The position numbers were made by a program, and so were the translations under genes. A stretch of 64,000 nucleotides of DNA, taken from NCBI RefSeq assembly GCF_000092845.1, contig NC_014150.1:1698919-1762918 (forward strand). Reading direction: 5' to 3'. The notes under the pieces were generated by a model that saw nothing but the letters and a program-made list of their open reading frames with translations, was not told the DNA's origin and did not search any database. This document shows positions 1 through 8,314 of the stretch, one piece after another. Within the stretch, counting starts at the first letter, position 1. Each line of letters opens with the position of its first letter. Source of the stretch: Brachyspira murdochii DSM 12563. Its GTDB lineage: Bacteria > Spirochaetota > Brachyspiria > Brachyspirales > Brachyspiraceae.

Positions 1-551
1 CTGCTTCAGAAATACTTTCAGGAGCTTTGCAAGACAGCGGAAGAGCTAAACTTTTGGGTGAGACTACATTCGGAAAGTTCAGCGTTCAGTATGTACTTCC
101 TTTAGATACCAGAGATAATACTTCTTTCAAATTTACAGTAGCCCATTACTACACTCCAAACGGAAGAAGACTTCATGGTAAAGGATTAACTCCGGACTTT
201 GTAGTGGTAGAACCAAAATTAAGCAGTACAGATATAACAGCATTAACCGAACTTAGAAAAGGCGGACAAATATCTGCTTATGCTAAAAAATACCCTAATG
301 AAAGTTCTGATGCTGCTGCTTTGCCTGCTTTTAAAGAAGAGCTTAGAAATCAAAACATTATGGCTAGTGATTATTTACTTGAGCGTTTAATATACAATGA
401 ACGTAATTTGGATAATTATAAAGAGATATATGATCTTCGCTATGACAAACAGTTAAAGGCGGCTATTGAATATCTTGAAACAGGAAAAGAACCTCCGCAA
501 GATAAAGAAGAGCCTAGAGAAAATTGGTCAAATGAAAAAGAAGAAAATTAA
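1..551 (+). CDS. C-terminal part of an S41 carboxy-terminal processing protease (CtpA/Prc family), truncated by the window edge
   Basis: The reading frame is open from base 3, so this is the tail of a larger gene. Its first in-window residues ASEILSGALQDSG match the block that holds the nucleophile of S41 peptidases; the serine codon is at 6-8, and the general-base lysine lies in the following TTFGKFSVQ. The YYTPNGRRLHGKGLTPD block that closes the catalytic fold follows. The last 100 or so residues are a charged, helical extension rich in Glu, Lys and Asn. Family members cleave periplasmic or secreted proteins near their C-termini, usually with a PDZ domain N-terminal to the part seen here; that part is outside the window. 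A rho-independent terminator follows, so this ends its transcription unit. The family assignment is firm; the particular substrate cannot be read. Confidence 0.9.
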   Translation, partial: ASEILSGALQDSGRAKLLGETTFGKFSVQYVLPLDTRDNTSFKFTVAHYYTPNGRRLHGKGLTPDFVVVEPKLSSTDITALTELRKGGQISAYAKKYPNESSDAAALPAFKEELRNQNIMASDYLLERLIYNERNLDNYKEIYDLRYDKQLKAAIEYLETGKEPPQDKEEPRENWSNEKEEN

Positions 552-567
552 TAATATTTAATTATAT

Positions 568-607
568 AAAAGGGTGATAGTATTATTTATATTATCACCT
601 TTTTTAT
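568..607 (+). terminator. Rho-independent terminator after the S41 protease gene
   Basis: GGGTGATA pairs with TATCACC (one G-U), extended by A/T pairs and followed by a run of T. It sits about 20 bases after the stop codon. Confidence 0.8.
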
Positions 608-808
608 ATTATAATTAAATTAGCAGCAGGTATATTTTTGCGTCATTTTATAGGTAAAATAATTGACATATAAATATTTAGAAAATTTATTTTTAGGGAT
701 ATATAAATTTTTTTTATAGCTAAAAATATAGTACAAAAAATTTATTACAAAACTTAATATAAGTCAATAAAATTATTTTGTTATAAGCTAAATAGTAAAA
801 TATATTCA

Positions 809-836
809 TTGACAAATAAATAAAAATGTATATACT
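809..836 (+). promoter_or_regulatory. Sigma-70-type promoter for the DUF4132 gene
   Basis: TTGACA at 809-814 and TATACT at 831-836 are 16 bases apart. An in-frame ATG at 826 lies between the two boxes and so cannot be on the transcript; this supports the start at 868. The rest of the 552-867 spacer holds only the terminator above and A/T-rich sequence. Confidence 0.75.
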
Positions 837-867
837 ATATATTAATATAGATTTCGGAGGTAAAATT

Positions 868-3800
868 ATGGACTTAGAAAAAAAACTTGAAGCATACTAT
901 AAGGGCTCTCCTATAGAAGATGATATGAAGAAATGCGAATCTACAAATGATTTCAGCAAAATAAGGAAGAATTCTTATGATTATTTTTATTATAGAGATG
1001 AGTTTTTGAAAGATTATTTTACTATAGAAGATGAAGCATTAAAGAAAAGATATGAACATTTCGTTAAGATACTTCTCTACGGAAATGACAAGGAAGGAGA
1101 AGGCGGAACTAGATACGTTATTCTTGATTATATAGTCAATAAAGATTTTGAAAAGTCACTCAGATATATGGCTTACGGATATGAGAAAAGACATAAAGAG
1201 AATGTAAGAACTCTAAATGGTGAAGAATTAATATATACAGTTTTTGAAGATTTTAATAAATACTTCAGTAAAGAGTTTGAAGAATACACAGATAAATATA
1301 TTGATATTATTAATAACAATGACAATAAAAAAATACTGCATAAAATGGGAAGAGATGCTGTAATACCATTGATTGCAATATGTTCTGTTATAAAAAATAA
1401 TAAAGAATGCGATGAAAAATACATAAATGCGGCTATAAAATCATTTGATGTTTTTCCAAATCTTTATGACACTTTAAATGTGATTGCTTCTCTTTTAGAT
1501 AAAAACGAAGCTGTAAAAAATAAATTTGTAGAAGTATTAAATAATAATGAAGAATATATTATTGATATGAATATTGAAATTGGACACTATTTAAGATTAT
1601 TAGATTACAGCAATCCTTATAAAGCTAAAGATAAATTCCTAAGAGCAATAAATTATCCAAACTCTTTTATATTTATAGCAAAACATTTTGAAGATTATTT
1701 TCATTATGAGTTTATTTATGGAGCAAGAGATTTATATTTAAACTATAGAGAAGATTTTTATAAAATTTATAATTTAGTAGGAAATGATTTAAAAAATGAT
1801 AGAAACAAAAGAATATTTATAGTGCTTAGCGGTATTTTATTAGAGCATAATGATAATAAAATAGACACAAATAATTTAAAAAAGTCAATACCTGTATTTC
1901 AAACTATAGTTAATAAATTTACAGAAGATAATTCGGATAGATATAATAAAAGACCAGCATTTACCACTACAGTAAAAATAGAAGAAATATTTGATAAAGA
2001 TAAAAATAAACTCTTTAATGAACTTATAAATTATTATACAGACAAAAAAAATATATACGATTTATACAGCAGATACAGATGGGCAAATACTCTGCCTGAA
2101 TATAGTCTTGATACAGAACTTTATTATTTATACTCTCTATTTAATTATGATAGTGCAGAAATGAAAAACTATAAAAAATTTGCTATTGATATTTTTAAAT
2201 ATCTGCCTGTTCAATTAGCAGTGAGAAAATATATAGAAGTGCAGGCATCTATAGGAAGTAAAACTCTAAAAGAAGTTATTGATAGTTTATTAAATAATAA
2301 AGAATTGAATATTACATTAAAAGAAATTCTCACTTCATACTATTTTGATTATGCAGGAGATCTTTCAAATTATTATTATGACTATGGCGGCAAATGCCTT
2401 CCTACATTATACAAAGAGCTTAGATGCGTAGATGAAAATAATAATGTTATTATAAACAGCGTAAAAGATGAATTGTTTAAAAGCTATTTTGATGAAGTGG
2501 TAAATATATTAAATGATGATAAGTTTATAAAAGATAATATAGCATCAAATAAAAATACAGCATTAGATATATTAAAGACTTTGTATAATAAATATAATTA
2601 TGAAAATTATCATTTGATTTATACAGTTCTTGAAAATACAAAGAGAGCCGAAGTAAAAAGACATTGTATCAAAGTTATTTCTGATAATGAAAAGATTACA
2701 AGAGAATATGTCGAAAAGATGTCAGAGAAGGTAAGATCATCAGAACTTAAAGGGGCATTAAAAAATATTATTAAGAATTGGAATCTTAAAAAATACGGCA
2801 ATAATTTCAAAAGTATTGATGAGGTTTTGGAGTTTATAGATACCTACTACAATACAAATTATGAAAAAAATATAAAATTCTTAGATGATGTTCATTTGAC
2901 AAAAGTTTTATACAATAATGGAAAATTGGCTGATGAGAGAATATTTAAATATATTATTATGGAATATATGAACTTAATTGAGCCTGCCAGATTAAAAGAC
3001 TGCGATATGCTTACTGAGATTCTTGATACCTCTTCATTTACTAATGCTTTAGAAATGTTGTATATTTATTGGAAAGATTCTAATTACGAAGCTAACAAAA
3101 AAAATATTTTAATACCTTATCTTTTATATTCTGATAATTCAAAGATAGATAAAGTTTATCCTCTTATAAAAGAGTTTGCTAAAGGTTCACGCACTGTTAT
3201 GGGTGCATTTATTGTAAAATGTATCGCATTAAACGGAAAAAGCTATGCATTAATATTAGTAGACAGCCTCACAAGAAAAGCACCTACTGCTAAAATAAAA
3301 GAAGTGGCAATAGAAACTATGGAAAATGTTGCCTACTTACTTGATATGACAGCCGATGAGCTTTCAGACAGAATAATACCTAATTTCGGATTTGACAGAA
3401 AAGGCGAAAAAGTTTTAAGCTATGGAGGAGAGGCAAAAAGAACATTTACATTATCAATAAACAATGATCTTGAACTCACAATAACAGATAATGACAAACA
3501 AAAAATAATAAAATCGCTCCCAGCTCCTAACAGCAAAGATGACAAAACAGAAGCAGATAATGCCAAAAAAGAATGCTCTGCTCTCAAAAAAGAGATAAAA
3601 ACTTTAATACAGAGTCAGAAAATAAGACTTCAGAAAGTATTATTAAACGGTAGAAAATGGACTTATGATAATTTCAAAACTGTATTTGTTGAAAACCCTA
3701 TAATGAATTTATTTGCATTAAAACTTATATGGGGCATTTATGATGAGAATAACAATTTAATAGAAAGTTTCAGATATATGGAAGACGGCACTTTTAATAC

Positions 3801-4308
3801 TGTTGATGAAGAAGAATACACTCTCAAAGAAAATGCTTTAATAACTTTAGTACACCCTTCAGAATTAGATTCTGACACTATAGCAAAATGGAAAACCCAA
3901 TTATCCGATTATGAGATATCGCAGCCTATAGAACAGCTTGATTTCAAATATTCTGATATTACAGAAAAAGATATAAGCGAAGATAAAATTACTTCTCTTA
4001 ATTCCAAAAAAATAAAAGCAGGCGTATTAATGTCATTAGCAAATAAATATGACATGGCTAGAGGCGAGACTATGGACGGCGGAAGTTTCTCTGAGTACAT
4101 ATTAAAAGATACTTACCTCAATATTGCTGTTCATATCTCATTTGATTATATGTATTTTGGAATGGACGCTAATGAAGATGTTGAGTTTGGCGATATAGAG
4201 TTTTGCGAGATAAATGAATGTATTGAAACTATAATTAATCCTCTAAAAGTAGAAAAAAGATTTGCTTCTTCAATTTACAGCATAGTAAAAAGCATTTTTG
4301 GAGACTAA
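868..4308 (+). CDS. Large DUF4132 (MolR-like) protein
   Basis: A 1146-residue protein with no signal peptide or membrane segment, so cytoplasmic. The start at 868 follows a perfect GGAGG at 856-860. The C-terminal third (about residue 830 on) carries the DUF4132 pattern: an arginine-rich helix (QKIRLQKVLLNGRKWT), then FVENPIMNLFALKLIWGIYD and FRYMEDGTF. The N-terminal two thirds are helical, rich in Tyr, Asn and Lys, and look like alpha-solenoid repeats. DUF4132 proteins such as E. coli MolR/YehI have no settled biochemical role. From about residue 665 it aligns with the whole of the protein at 8315-9712, which starts cleanly at that domain boundary. It stands alone behind its own promoter and before a hairpin. 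The family call is fairly firm; the function is unknown. Confidence 0.75.
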   Translation: MDLEKKLEAYYKGSPIEDDMKKCESTNDFSKIRKNSYDYFYYRDEFLKDYFTIEDEALKKRYEHFVKILLYGNDKEGEGGTRYVILDYIVNKDFEKSLRYMAYGYEKRHKENVRTLNGEELIYTVFEDFNKYFSKEFEEYTDKYIDIINNNDNKKILHKMGRDAVIPLIAICSVIKNNKECDEKYINAAIKSFDVFPNLYDTLNVIASLLDKNEAVKNKFVEVLNNNEEYIIDMNIEIGHYLRLLDYSNPYKAKDKFLRAINYPNSFIFIAKHFEDYFHYEFIYGARDLYLNYREDFYKIYNLVGNDLKNDRNKRIFIVLSGILLEHNDNKIDTNNLKKSIPVFQTIVNKFTEDNSDRYNKRPAFTTTVKIEEIFDKDKNKLFNELINYYTDKKNIYDLYSRYRWANTLPEYSLDTELYYLYSLFNYDSAEMKNYKKFAIDIFKYLPVQLAVRKYIEVQASIGSKTLKEVIDSLLNNKELNITLKEILTSYYFDYAGDLSNYYYDYGGKCLPTLYKELRCVDENNNVIINSVKDELFKSYFDEVVNILNDDKFIKDNIASNKNTALDILKTLYNKYNYENYHLIYTVLENTKRAEVKRHCIKVISDNEKITREYVEKMSEKVRSSELKGALKNIIKNWNLKKYGNNFKSIDEVLEFIDTYYNTNYEKNIKFLDDVHLTKVLYNNGKLADERIFKYIIMEYMNLIEPARLKDCDMLTEILDTSSFTNALEMLYIYWKDSNYEANKKNILIPYLLYSDNSKIDKVYPLIKEFAKGSRTVMGAFIVKCIALNGKSYALILVDSLTRKAPTAKIKEVAIETMENVAYLLDMTADELSDRIIPNFGFDRKGEKVLSYGGEAKRTFTLSINNDLELTITDNDKQKIIKSLPAPNSKDDKTEADNAKKECSALKKEIKTLIQSQKIRLQKVLLNGRKWTYDNFKTVFVENPIMNLFALKLIWGIYDENNNLIESFRYMEDGTFNTVDEEEYTLKENALITLVHPSELDSDTIAKWKTQLSDYEISQPIEQLDFKYSDITEKDISEDKITSLNSKKIKAGVLMSLANKYDMARGETMDGGSFSEYILKDTYLNIAVHISFDYMYFGMDANEDVEFGDIEFCEINECIETIINPLKVEKRFASSIYSIVKSIFGD

Positions 4309-4348
4309 TTTTATTTGATTGAAGTAAAATAAATTTATATTTTGATAT

Positions 4349-4382
4349 GTGGGGCTTTCCTATATGGTGAGCCCCATTTCTT
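4349..4382 (+). terminator. Probable terminator after the DUF4132 gene
   Basis: TGGGGCT (4350-4356) pairs perfectly with AGCCCCA (4370-4376) across a 13-base loop. The T run after it is short and interrupted. It lies in the 4309-4504 spacer between convergent genes. Confidence 0.55.
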
Positions 4383-4504
4383 TGATTATGATATTATGTT
4401 TATTTAAATATTTTATATTTGAACTCCTTTTTATTTAACGGCTATTTATTAATTTAACCATCATAAGATCATGATCTATATAAATATTTTCAATTATATC
4501 CTTT

Positions 4505-4903
4505 TTAACGTTTACCCATCCAACCTAGTTGTAAAATAAGTTTATAAGGGTCATAATAGATTTCATATATTACATAAGAATTATTGTAAGGCTCATACAA
4601 CTCTTCTAATTTTGATATAGTGTATAATATAAGGTTTTTAGTTATATCTGTAATATCTTTTTTTGTAATAGAAGGTAGACCATTATCTTCTGTGATAGTC
4701 ATACTCATTAATTCTATTTTTATACAGAAATCTGAAATATTTTTTTGTTTTGCTATTGATATACCATTAACTATATCTTTTTTTATTCTTTCTATTGAGG
4801 TATCATATTTTATAGTATATACAGGGTAACTAGAAGTATACACAGCTAGAGCAACGTTACTTATAACAATTACTCCTAATAAAATAATTAATAATTTTTT
4901 CAT
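4505..4903 (-). CDS. Small exported or membrane-anchored protein, unknown function
   Basis: A 132-residue protein that I do not recognise. It begins with a typical signal or anchor (MKKLLIILLGVIVISNVALA); the rest is a soluble domain of mixed strand and helix with several Tyr-rich stretches near the end. An AAAGGTGG ribosome site stands just before the ATG. It is the last of a set of minus-strand genes for small secreted proteins (4505-6092), 13 bases after its upstream neighbour and probably co-transcribed with it. No cysteine pairs, lipobox or catalytic motif is visible. It is likely to act in the periplasm or cell envelope. Confidence 0.6.
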   Translation of the reverse strand: MKKLLIILLGVIVISNVALAVYTSSYPVYTIKYDTSIERIKKDIVNGISIAKQKNISDFCIKIELMSMTITEDNGLPSITKKDITDITKNLILYTISKLEELYEPYNNSYVIYEIYYDPYKLILQLGWMGKR

Positions 4904-4916
4904 TTTTTATCCACCT

Positions 4917-5270
4917 TTAATATAAGTGTGAAAAATCAATTAAGAAAACCGTAGTATTTTTAGTTTCTTTAACTTTTTTACATTTTACATTTGATCCTGC
5001 TACTGTTTTTACAAATCTTTTTTCTATATCAGATCTAATATAATCGGTATTCCATTCGCTGTCTGTGAAATTAAATGTCATATAGAATGTGAAAATTCCG
5101 CTTCTTGTTAGGTCATCCATCCTTAAAACAGCCATATAAAACATCATTCTCCCATTATCAGCTTCATAAGGTTTATCACTAAAATCTTTAACATCTATCC
5201 TCTCATTATAGAGATTTTGTGAATAAACCATACCCGCTAAAACAAATAATAAGATTAATATTTTTCTCAT
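4917..5270 (-). CDS. Small secreted protein, unknown function
   Basis: A 117-residue protein with a clear cleavable signal peptide (MRKILILLFVLAGMVYSQ, cleavage likely near Ser17-Gln18). The mature part of about 100 residues is rich in aromatic and charged residues, and its strand pattern (FYMTFNFTDSEW, TTVFLIDFSH) suggests a small beta-rich fold. It has two half-cysteines in the last third only if the single VKCKK cysteine is counted with the signal region, so no disulphide is evident. It has a good ribosome site (GGAG before the ATG) and is followed closely by the 132-residue gene. I see no similarity to a named family. Confidence 0.6.
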   Translation of the reverse strand: MRKILILLFVLAGMVYSQNLYNERIDVKDFSDKPYEADNGRMMFYMAVLRMDDLTRSGIFTFYMTFNFTDSEWNTDYIRSDIEKRFVKTVAGSNVKCKKVKETKNTTVFLIDFSHLY

Positions 5271-5298
5271 TTTTTTACTCCTAAATATAGTTATTATT

Positions 5299-5475
5299 TT
5301 AATATGGTATTATATATTGACCATTTTTATCTTTAAATTTTCCTATTAGCAAGAAAAATATATCTACAAAATAAAAAAATCCAAATACATAATAATTTGG
5401 TGTACTAAATGAAACTATTAAAATTATTAAATCTATTATGCCCGTGAATATTTTACCAGCATAAAATCTTATAAT
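5299..5475 (-). pseudogene. Remnant of a TM2-domain membrane protein (N-terminal half missing)
   Basis: Minus-strand reading of this spacer gives 58 codons ending in TAA at 5299-5301. The peptide starts IIRFYAGKIFTGIIDLIIL, which matches the RFYxGK-x-x-TGI-x-x-L core of TM2-domain proteins, and ends with a second hydrophobic stretch and a short polar tail. An in-frame TAG at 5476-5478 closes the frame upstream and no ATG, GTG or TTG start is available, so the first transmembrane segment and the start are gone. It overlaps the stop of the 207-residue gene by a few bases. It could be a decayed copy, or the tail of a frameshifted gene. Translation from the ATT codon at its head is possible but unlikely. 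Confidence 0.5.
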
Positions 5476-6092
5476 CTATCTATTGTCATATCTCTATATA
5501 AATCTAACATTGTTAAAAAATCTTTATAAAATGATTTATAATTGGCTCTTACCGTTTTTGAATTATCAAGAACAGAATTTCCTTCAGAATAATATAATAA
5601 CTTATAAAATACCACATCTAAATCATTTCCATAATCATTTATCATTTTTTTTAATTTTTTATGCAAATCTGATAGCTTTGAATATTCATCATAACCTGAT
5701 GGCGAAAATGCTTGACATCTATATGAATTATCTGTAATATCAAATTCTGAAAGATAAAAACCGCCTATATTAGAAGAAAGATTTATTTTATCAGTACCTG
5801 TTTTATTTTCTAAGTAAACAATATTATGACCAAAAAGTTTTGTATAATTTAAATTTAGGTCTATTTTTGGGGTTTTAATAGAATAAGAAAATCTAATACC
5901 TCTTTCAGTATCCATTATAGTAAAATAATAATCATCTGTAACTAATACATAATATATTTCCTTATCTTTCCTCTCATCTGAATATGAAGATTCATCTTTA
6001 CTTAAATCTATAACCGTAACATTATCAGGTATTTCAAAAGAAAATAACATTGAATTTATAATAAAAATAAAAAATACCAATAATTTATTCAT
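5469..6092 (-). CDS. Secreted protein of 207 residues, unknown function
   Basis: The protein starts with a signal peptide (MNKLLVFFIFIINSMLFSF) and continues as a soluble domain, with a beta-rich first two thirds and a helical last third (from about residue 140) that has regularly spaced Leu, Lys and Tyr. One cysteine only. A GGAG ribosome site precedes the ATG. It is the largest of the small secreted proteins in this minus-strand group. The downstream end runs into the TM2 remnant. I do not recognise a family. The signal peptide suggests it acts outside the inner membrane. Confidence 0.6.
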   Translation of the reverse strand: MNKLLVFFIFIINSMLFSFEIPDNVTVIDLSKDESSYSDERKDKEIYYVLVTDDYYFTIMDTERGIRFSYSIKTPKIDLNLNYTKLFGHNIVYLENKTGTDKINLSSNIGGFYLSEFDITDNSYRCQAFSPSGYDEYSKLSDLHKKLKKMINDYGNDLDVVFYKLLYYSEGNSVLDNSKTVRANYKSFYKDFLTMLDLYRDMTIDRL

Positions 6093-6178
6093 TATTTACT
6101 CTCCTTAATAAATATAAAAAATATGTAGTGGATAATATTCATCTAATATTATCCACTAATTTAAGAAATTAACTTTTA

Positions 6179-6370
6179 TTACTTTTTACCAAATCCGCTA
6201 AGTATATTAGTGATAATAGCTATCTTATTTTCAAACTCATTAAGATCTCTTTTAGCATTAATATCATTAGGATTTTTCTGCACTCTTGCTTCAGCATTTG
6301 CTTTTCTAGAATAAGTTCCTCTTAGTGTAGCTTCTAATGTAGATTTTGGCATTTTTGTGTAATCTGGCAT
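6179..6370 (-). CDS. Small conserved-looking helical protein (63 residues)
   Basis: The start is strongly supported by AAGGAGG eight bases before the ATG. The product is short, basic and predicted to be mostly helical, with no signal peptide or membrane segment, so it is cytoplasmic. No family is recognised. It lies upstream of the secreted-protein group on the same strand, 86 bases away. About 200 bases upstream of its start is the GCGAT pentanucleotide tract; whether the tract affects its transcription is not shown. Confidence 0.65.
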   Translation of the reverse strand: MPDYTKMPKSTLEATLRGTYSRKANAEARVQKNPNDINAKRDLNEFENKIAIITNILSGFGKK

Positions 6371-6430
6371 AATAATAGCCTCCTTAAATTAAATTTAATA
6401 TAAATAAAAAATTGCAATAAATTACAATTT

Positions 6431-6496
6431 AATACTTGCTGTTTTAAATAATTCTTTGCAATGCCGAAAGAGATGGCATTAATATATTTAAGTATT
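6431..6496. other. Nested inverted repeats upstream of the 63-residue gene
   Basis: An inner stem AATGCC (6460-6465)/GGCATT (6475-6480) sits inside an outer AATACTT (6431-6437)/AAGTATT (6490-6496). It may be a structured leader or operator, or chance in AT-rich DNA. Confidence 0.3.
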
Positions 6497-6567
6497 TCCA
6501 AAGATTGAAATAAATTTTTGATAGTGATTTGATAGAATGAGTTTATAAAGTTTAGTAAGATATTATA

Positions 6568-6624
6568 ATGCGATGCGATGCGATGCGATGCGATGCGATG
6601 CGATGCGATGCGATGCGATGCGAT
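6568..6624. repeat. Pentanucleotide tandem repeat, (CGATG) about 11 copies
   Basis: The tract is perfect: ten full CGATG units at 6571-6620 plus partial units at both ends, 57 bases in all. It is GC-rich against its surroundings and lies in the 6371-6910 gene-free stretch. Read from the ATG at 6568 it gives a repetitive 19-codon frame with no ribosome site, so it is not coding. A perfect short-unit repeat of this length is prone to change in copy number. Confidence 0.95.
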
Positions 6625-6746
6625 TAAACAACATAATTAAATAAACCTTATATTAGTATTTTCATTAATTAAGTATATAATATAATTAACATTTGTCAAT
6701 ATTTTACAGCAATTATTATTGGTTTTTATTGTTTGTGTATAGCATT

Positions 6747-6850
6747 TTAAATTTAAATAACGCTTGGGCGGGTGCACTTTAGAAGATTTAATCAAAGTTT
6801 ATATAAAAAATAAAGCTTTTAAATCTAAAAGGGGGGGATTAGAATAAGTT
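6747..6850 (+). repeat. Dispersed repeat, copy A (AACGCTTGGGCGGG element)
   Basis: About 100 bases starting TTAAATTTAAATAACGCTTG and ending near GGGGGGGATT match, base for base over long stretches, the reverse complement of 53098-53217; shared blocks include ATATAAAAAATAAAGC and TTTAAATCTAAAAGGG. It lies just beyond the vsp terminator. Confidence 0.85.
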
Positions 6851-6851
6851 A

Positions 6852-6890
6852 AAAAAATATGGCAGGGATTAAAATTAAGCCCTGCCTTTA
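6852..6890 (-). terminator. Rho-independent terminator of vsp
   Basis: On the minus strand GGCAGGG and CCCTGCC (6861-6867 and 6880-6886) form a perfect 7-bp stem followed by ATATTTTTTT. Confidence 0.85.
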
Positions 6891-6910
6891 TATTTTATGA
6901 CAACGATGTT

Positions 6911-8023
6911 TTATTGAGCATTAGGATTTAAAGAAGGTAAATACCAATGTATTCCGCTGTTTGCTCCGAATGCTATAGGCAATCCGCTTACTTCAGACTG
7001 AAGTTTAGGCACTCCATTATTTACATCCATTTCAAAGTACCATTCCAAAGCAGGTGTAGGTCTTACATAAACTTCTCCGTATGCAGACCAGTATACACTA
7101 TGTTCAAGTTTGCTTCCTTTTCTTCCGTCATCTTCAACTCTGTATCCCAAGCCGGGTTCAAATACAAAGTTTACCATATCAGTATTAACGCTTAAAGATA
7201 TACTAGGAATTATTCTCAAGTCATAAGGGTTTCTGTCATATGTTTCTTGACCAGCAGTTGCTTTAGTGGCACCTACTACTGACCATGCTTTAATATCAGT
7301 AGTATAACTGCCATTAAGAGTTCCAACTATAGCAGCTTTTCCTTTAGCGTCTAAAGCAGAAGCGAAATCTATTCTTAAGAAAGGATTAACCACTACATTG
7401 TCTATTATAGTATTTAAGAAATGAAGTCTCAATTGGAAGCTTAAATTTTTAGCAGAATATTCTGCTCCGCTTAATTTGTATGAGTTTTGACCATAGTTAA
7501 ATTCAAATCTTATGTAGTTGAAAGCATCTATTCCAGTGTAGTATCTTACTTGTGCAGGTATGCTCAAACCAAAATAATCAGTTTTTCCATTATTAAGATT
7601 ATCTTTTTTACTTATGCTTACAGGTATTGCCACTCTTAAATTATTATTAACAGCATTAAATACTACTACAGGTGTATGAGCATCTACTATTCCTGCACTA
7701 GCATTATTGTAAGTATAATTATAACCCACACCAACTCCGAAACCATCGCCAGTATATCCTATACCGCCTGATATAGTAGCCTCTAAATTTTTATTACCCT
7801 TTGTTGTAAATATCTGACCATTTAATCCAGTATTAGCCTTAAATCCGAAAGTACCTTTAATAGTGCCGTTTCCTAATGTAAAGCCCAGCTGATTCATTCT
7901 CGCTCTTAGCTGATTTCCATGAATAAGAAAGAAAATCCAGCTATTATCAGCACCGTACATACCAAAAACTGAACTGCATGCTAATACAAAAACAGCAGTT
8001 ACCGTTAATAAAAATTTTCTCAT
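6911..8023 (-). CDS. Variable surface protein, Brachyspira Vsp family
   Basis: A 370-residue protein with a signal peptide (MRKFLLTVTAVFVLACSSVFG) followed at once by MYGADNSWIFFLIHGNQLRA and MNQLGFTLGNGTIKGTFGF, a leader and N-terminal block that I associate with the Vsp proteins of Brachyspira hyodysenteriae. The rest is alternating Gly- and aromatic-rich strands and ends in an aromatic segment, as expected for an outer-membrane beta-barrel. The signal peptide contains a cysteine but lacks a proper lipobox. The gene is monocistronic: it has its own promoter and a strong terminator. In characterised species vsp genes are multicopy and differentially expressed; only one copy is in this window. 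It may be a porin or adhesin; the exact role is unknown. Confidence 0.85.
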   Translation of the reverse strand: MRKFLLTVTAVFVLACSSVFGMYGADNSWIFFLIHGNQLRARMNQLGFTLGNGTIKGTFGFKANTGLNGQIFTTKGNKNLEATISGGIGYTGDGFGVGVGYNYTYNNASAGIVDAHTPVVVFNAVNNNLRVAIPVSISKKDNLNNGKTDYFGLSIPAQVRYYTGIDAFNYIRFEFNYGQNSYKLSGAEYSAKNLSFQLRLHFLNTIIDNVVVNPFLRIDFASALDAKGKAAIVGTLNGSYTTDIKAWSVVGATKATAGQETYDRNPYDLRIIPSISLSVNTDMVNFVFEPGLGYRVEDDGRKGSKLEHSVYWSAYGEVYVRPTPALEWYFEMDVNNGVPKLQSEVSGLPIAFGANSGIHWYLPSLNPNAQ

Positions 8024-8060
8024 TTTGCTTACTCCTAAAGATTTTTTATTTTATAGGTTT

Positions 8061-8089
8061 AGTCTAGGAAAATTATTTATGGAATTCAA
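8061..8089 (-). promoter_or_regulatory. Promoter of vsp
   Basis: On the minus strand TTGAAT (8084-8089) and TAGACT (8061-8066) are 17 bases apart. A TTTAGGAGT ribosome site follows before the ATG at 8023. Confidence 0.6.
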
Positions 8090-8090
8090 A

Positions 8091-8140
8091 TTTTTTTTTA
8101 AAAATTTTTTTAGATTTTTAAAAAAAATCTAATTTTTTTT
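8091..8140. other. Cluster of homopolymeric A/T tracts upstream of the vsp promoter
   Basis: Runs of T9 (8091-8099), A5, T7, T5, A8 and T8 lie directly behind the -35 box of vsp. They could act as UP-element-like DNA or vary in length. Overlapping hairpin potential (TAGATTTTT and AAAAATCTA) is also present. Confidence 0.5.
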
Positions 8141-8314
8141 AATATGGTTTTATTATATGAAATGAGATTTTTTCATGTTTTTGTAATATATATGAACAAT
8201 TATATCTTGTTAATGAGAATAAATTAAATAATATTTGTAATTTATTTTTATATATTGATTTTTTATTTAAATGAATATAATTTATAAATAAAAAATAAAA
8301 AAGGTTTTATTATT

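Noticed and set aside
826-867. Upstream ATG extending the large DUF4132 protein by 14 residues
   Set aside because: It lies between the -35 and -10 boxes and has no ribosome site; GGAGG at 856-860 serves the ATG at 868.
6568-6624. CRISPR-like array
   Set aside because: The units are contiguous 5-mers without spacers, and no cas gene is present.
6568-6627. Short repetitive reading frame in the pentanucleotide repeat
   Set aside because: Any 5-base repeat without stops gives such a frame; there is no ribosome site and only 19 codons.
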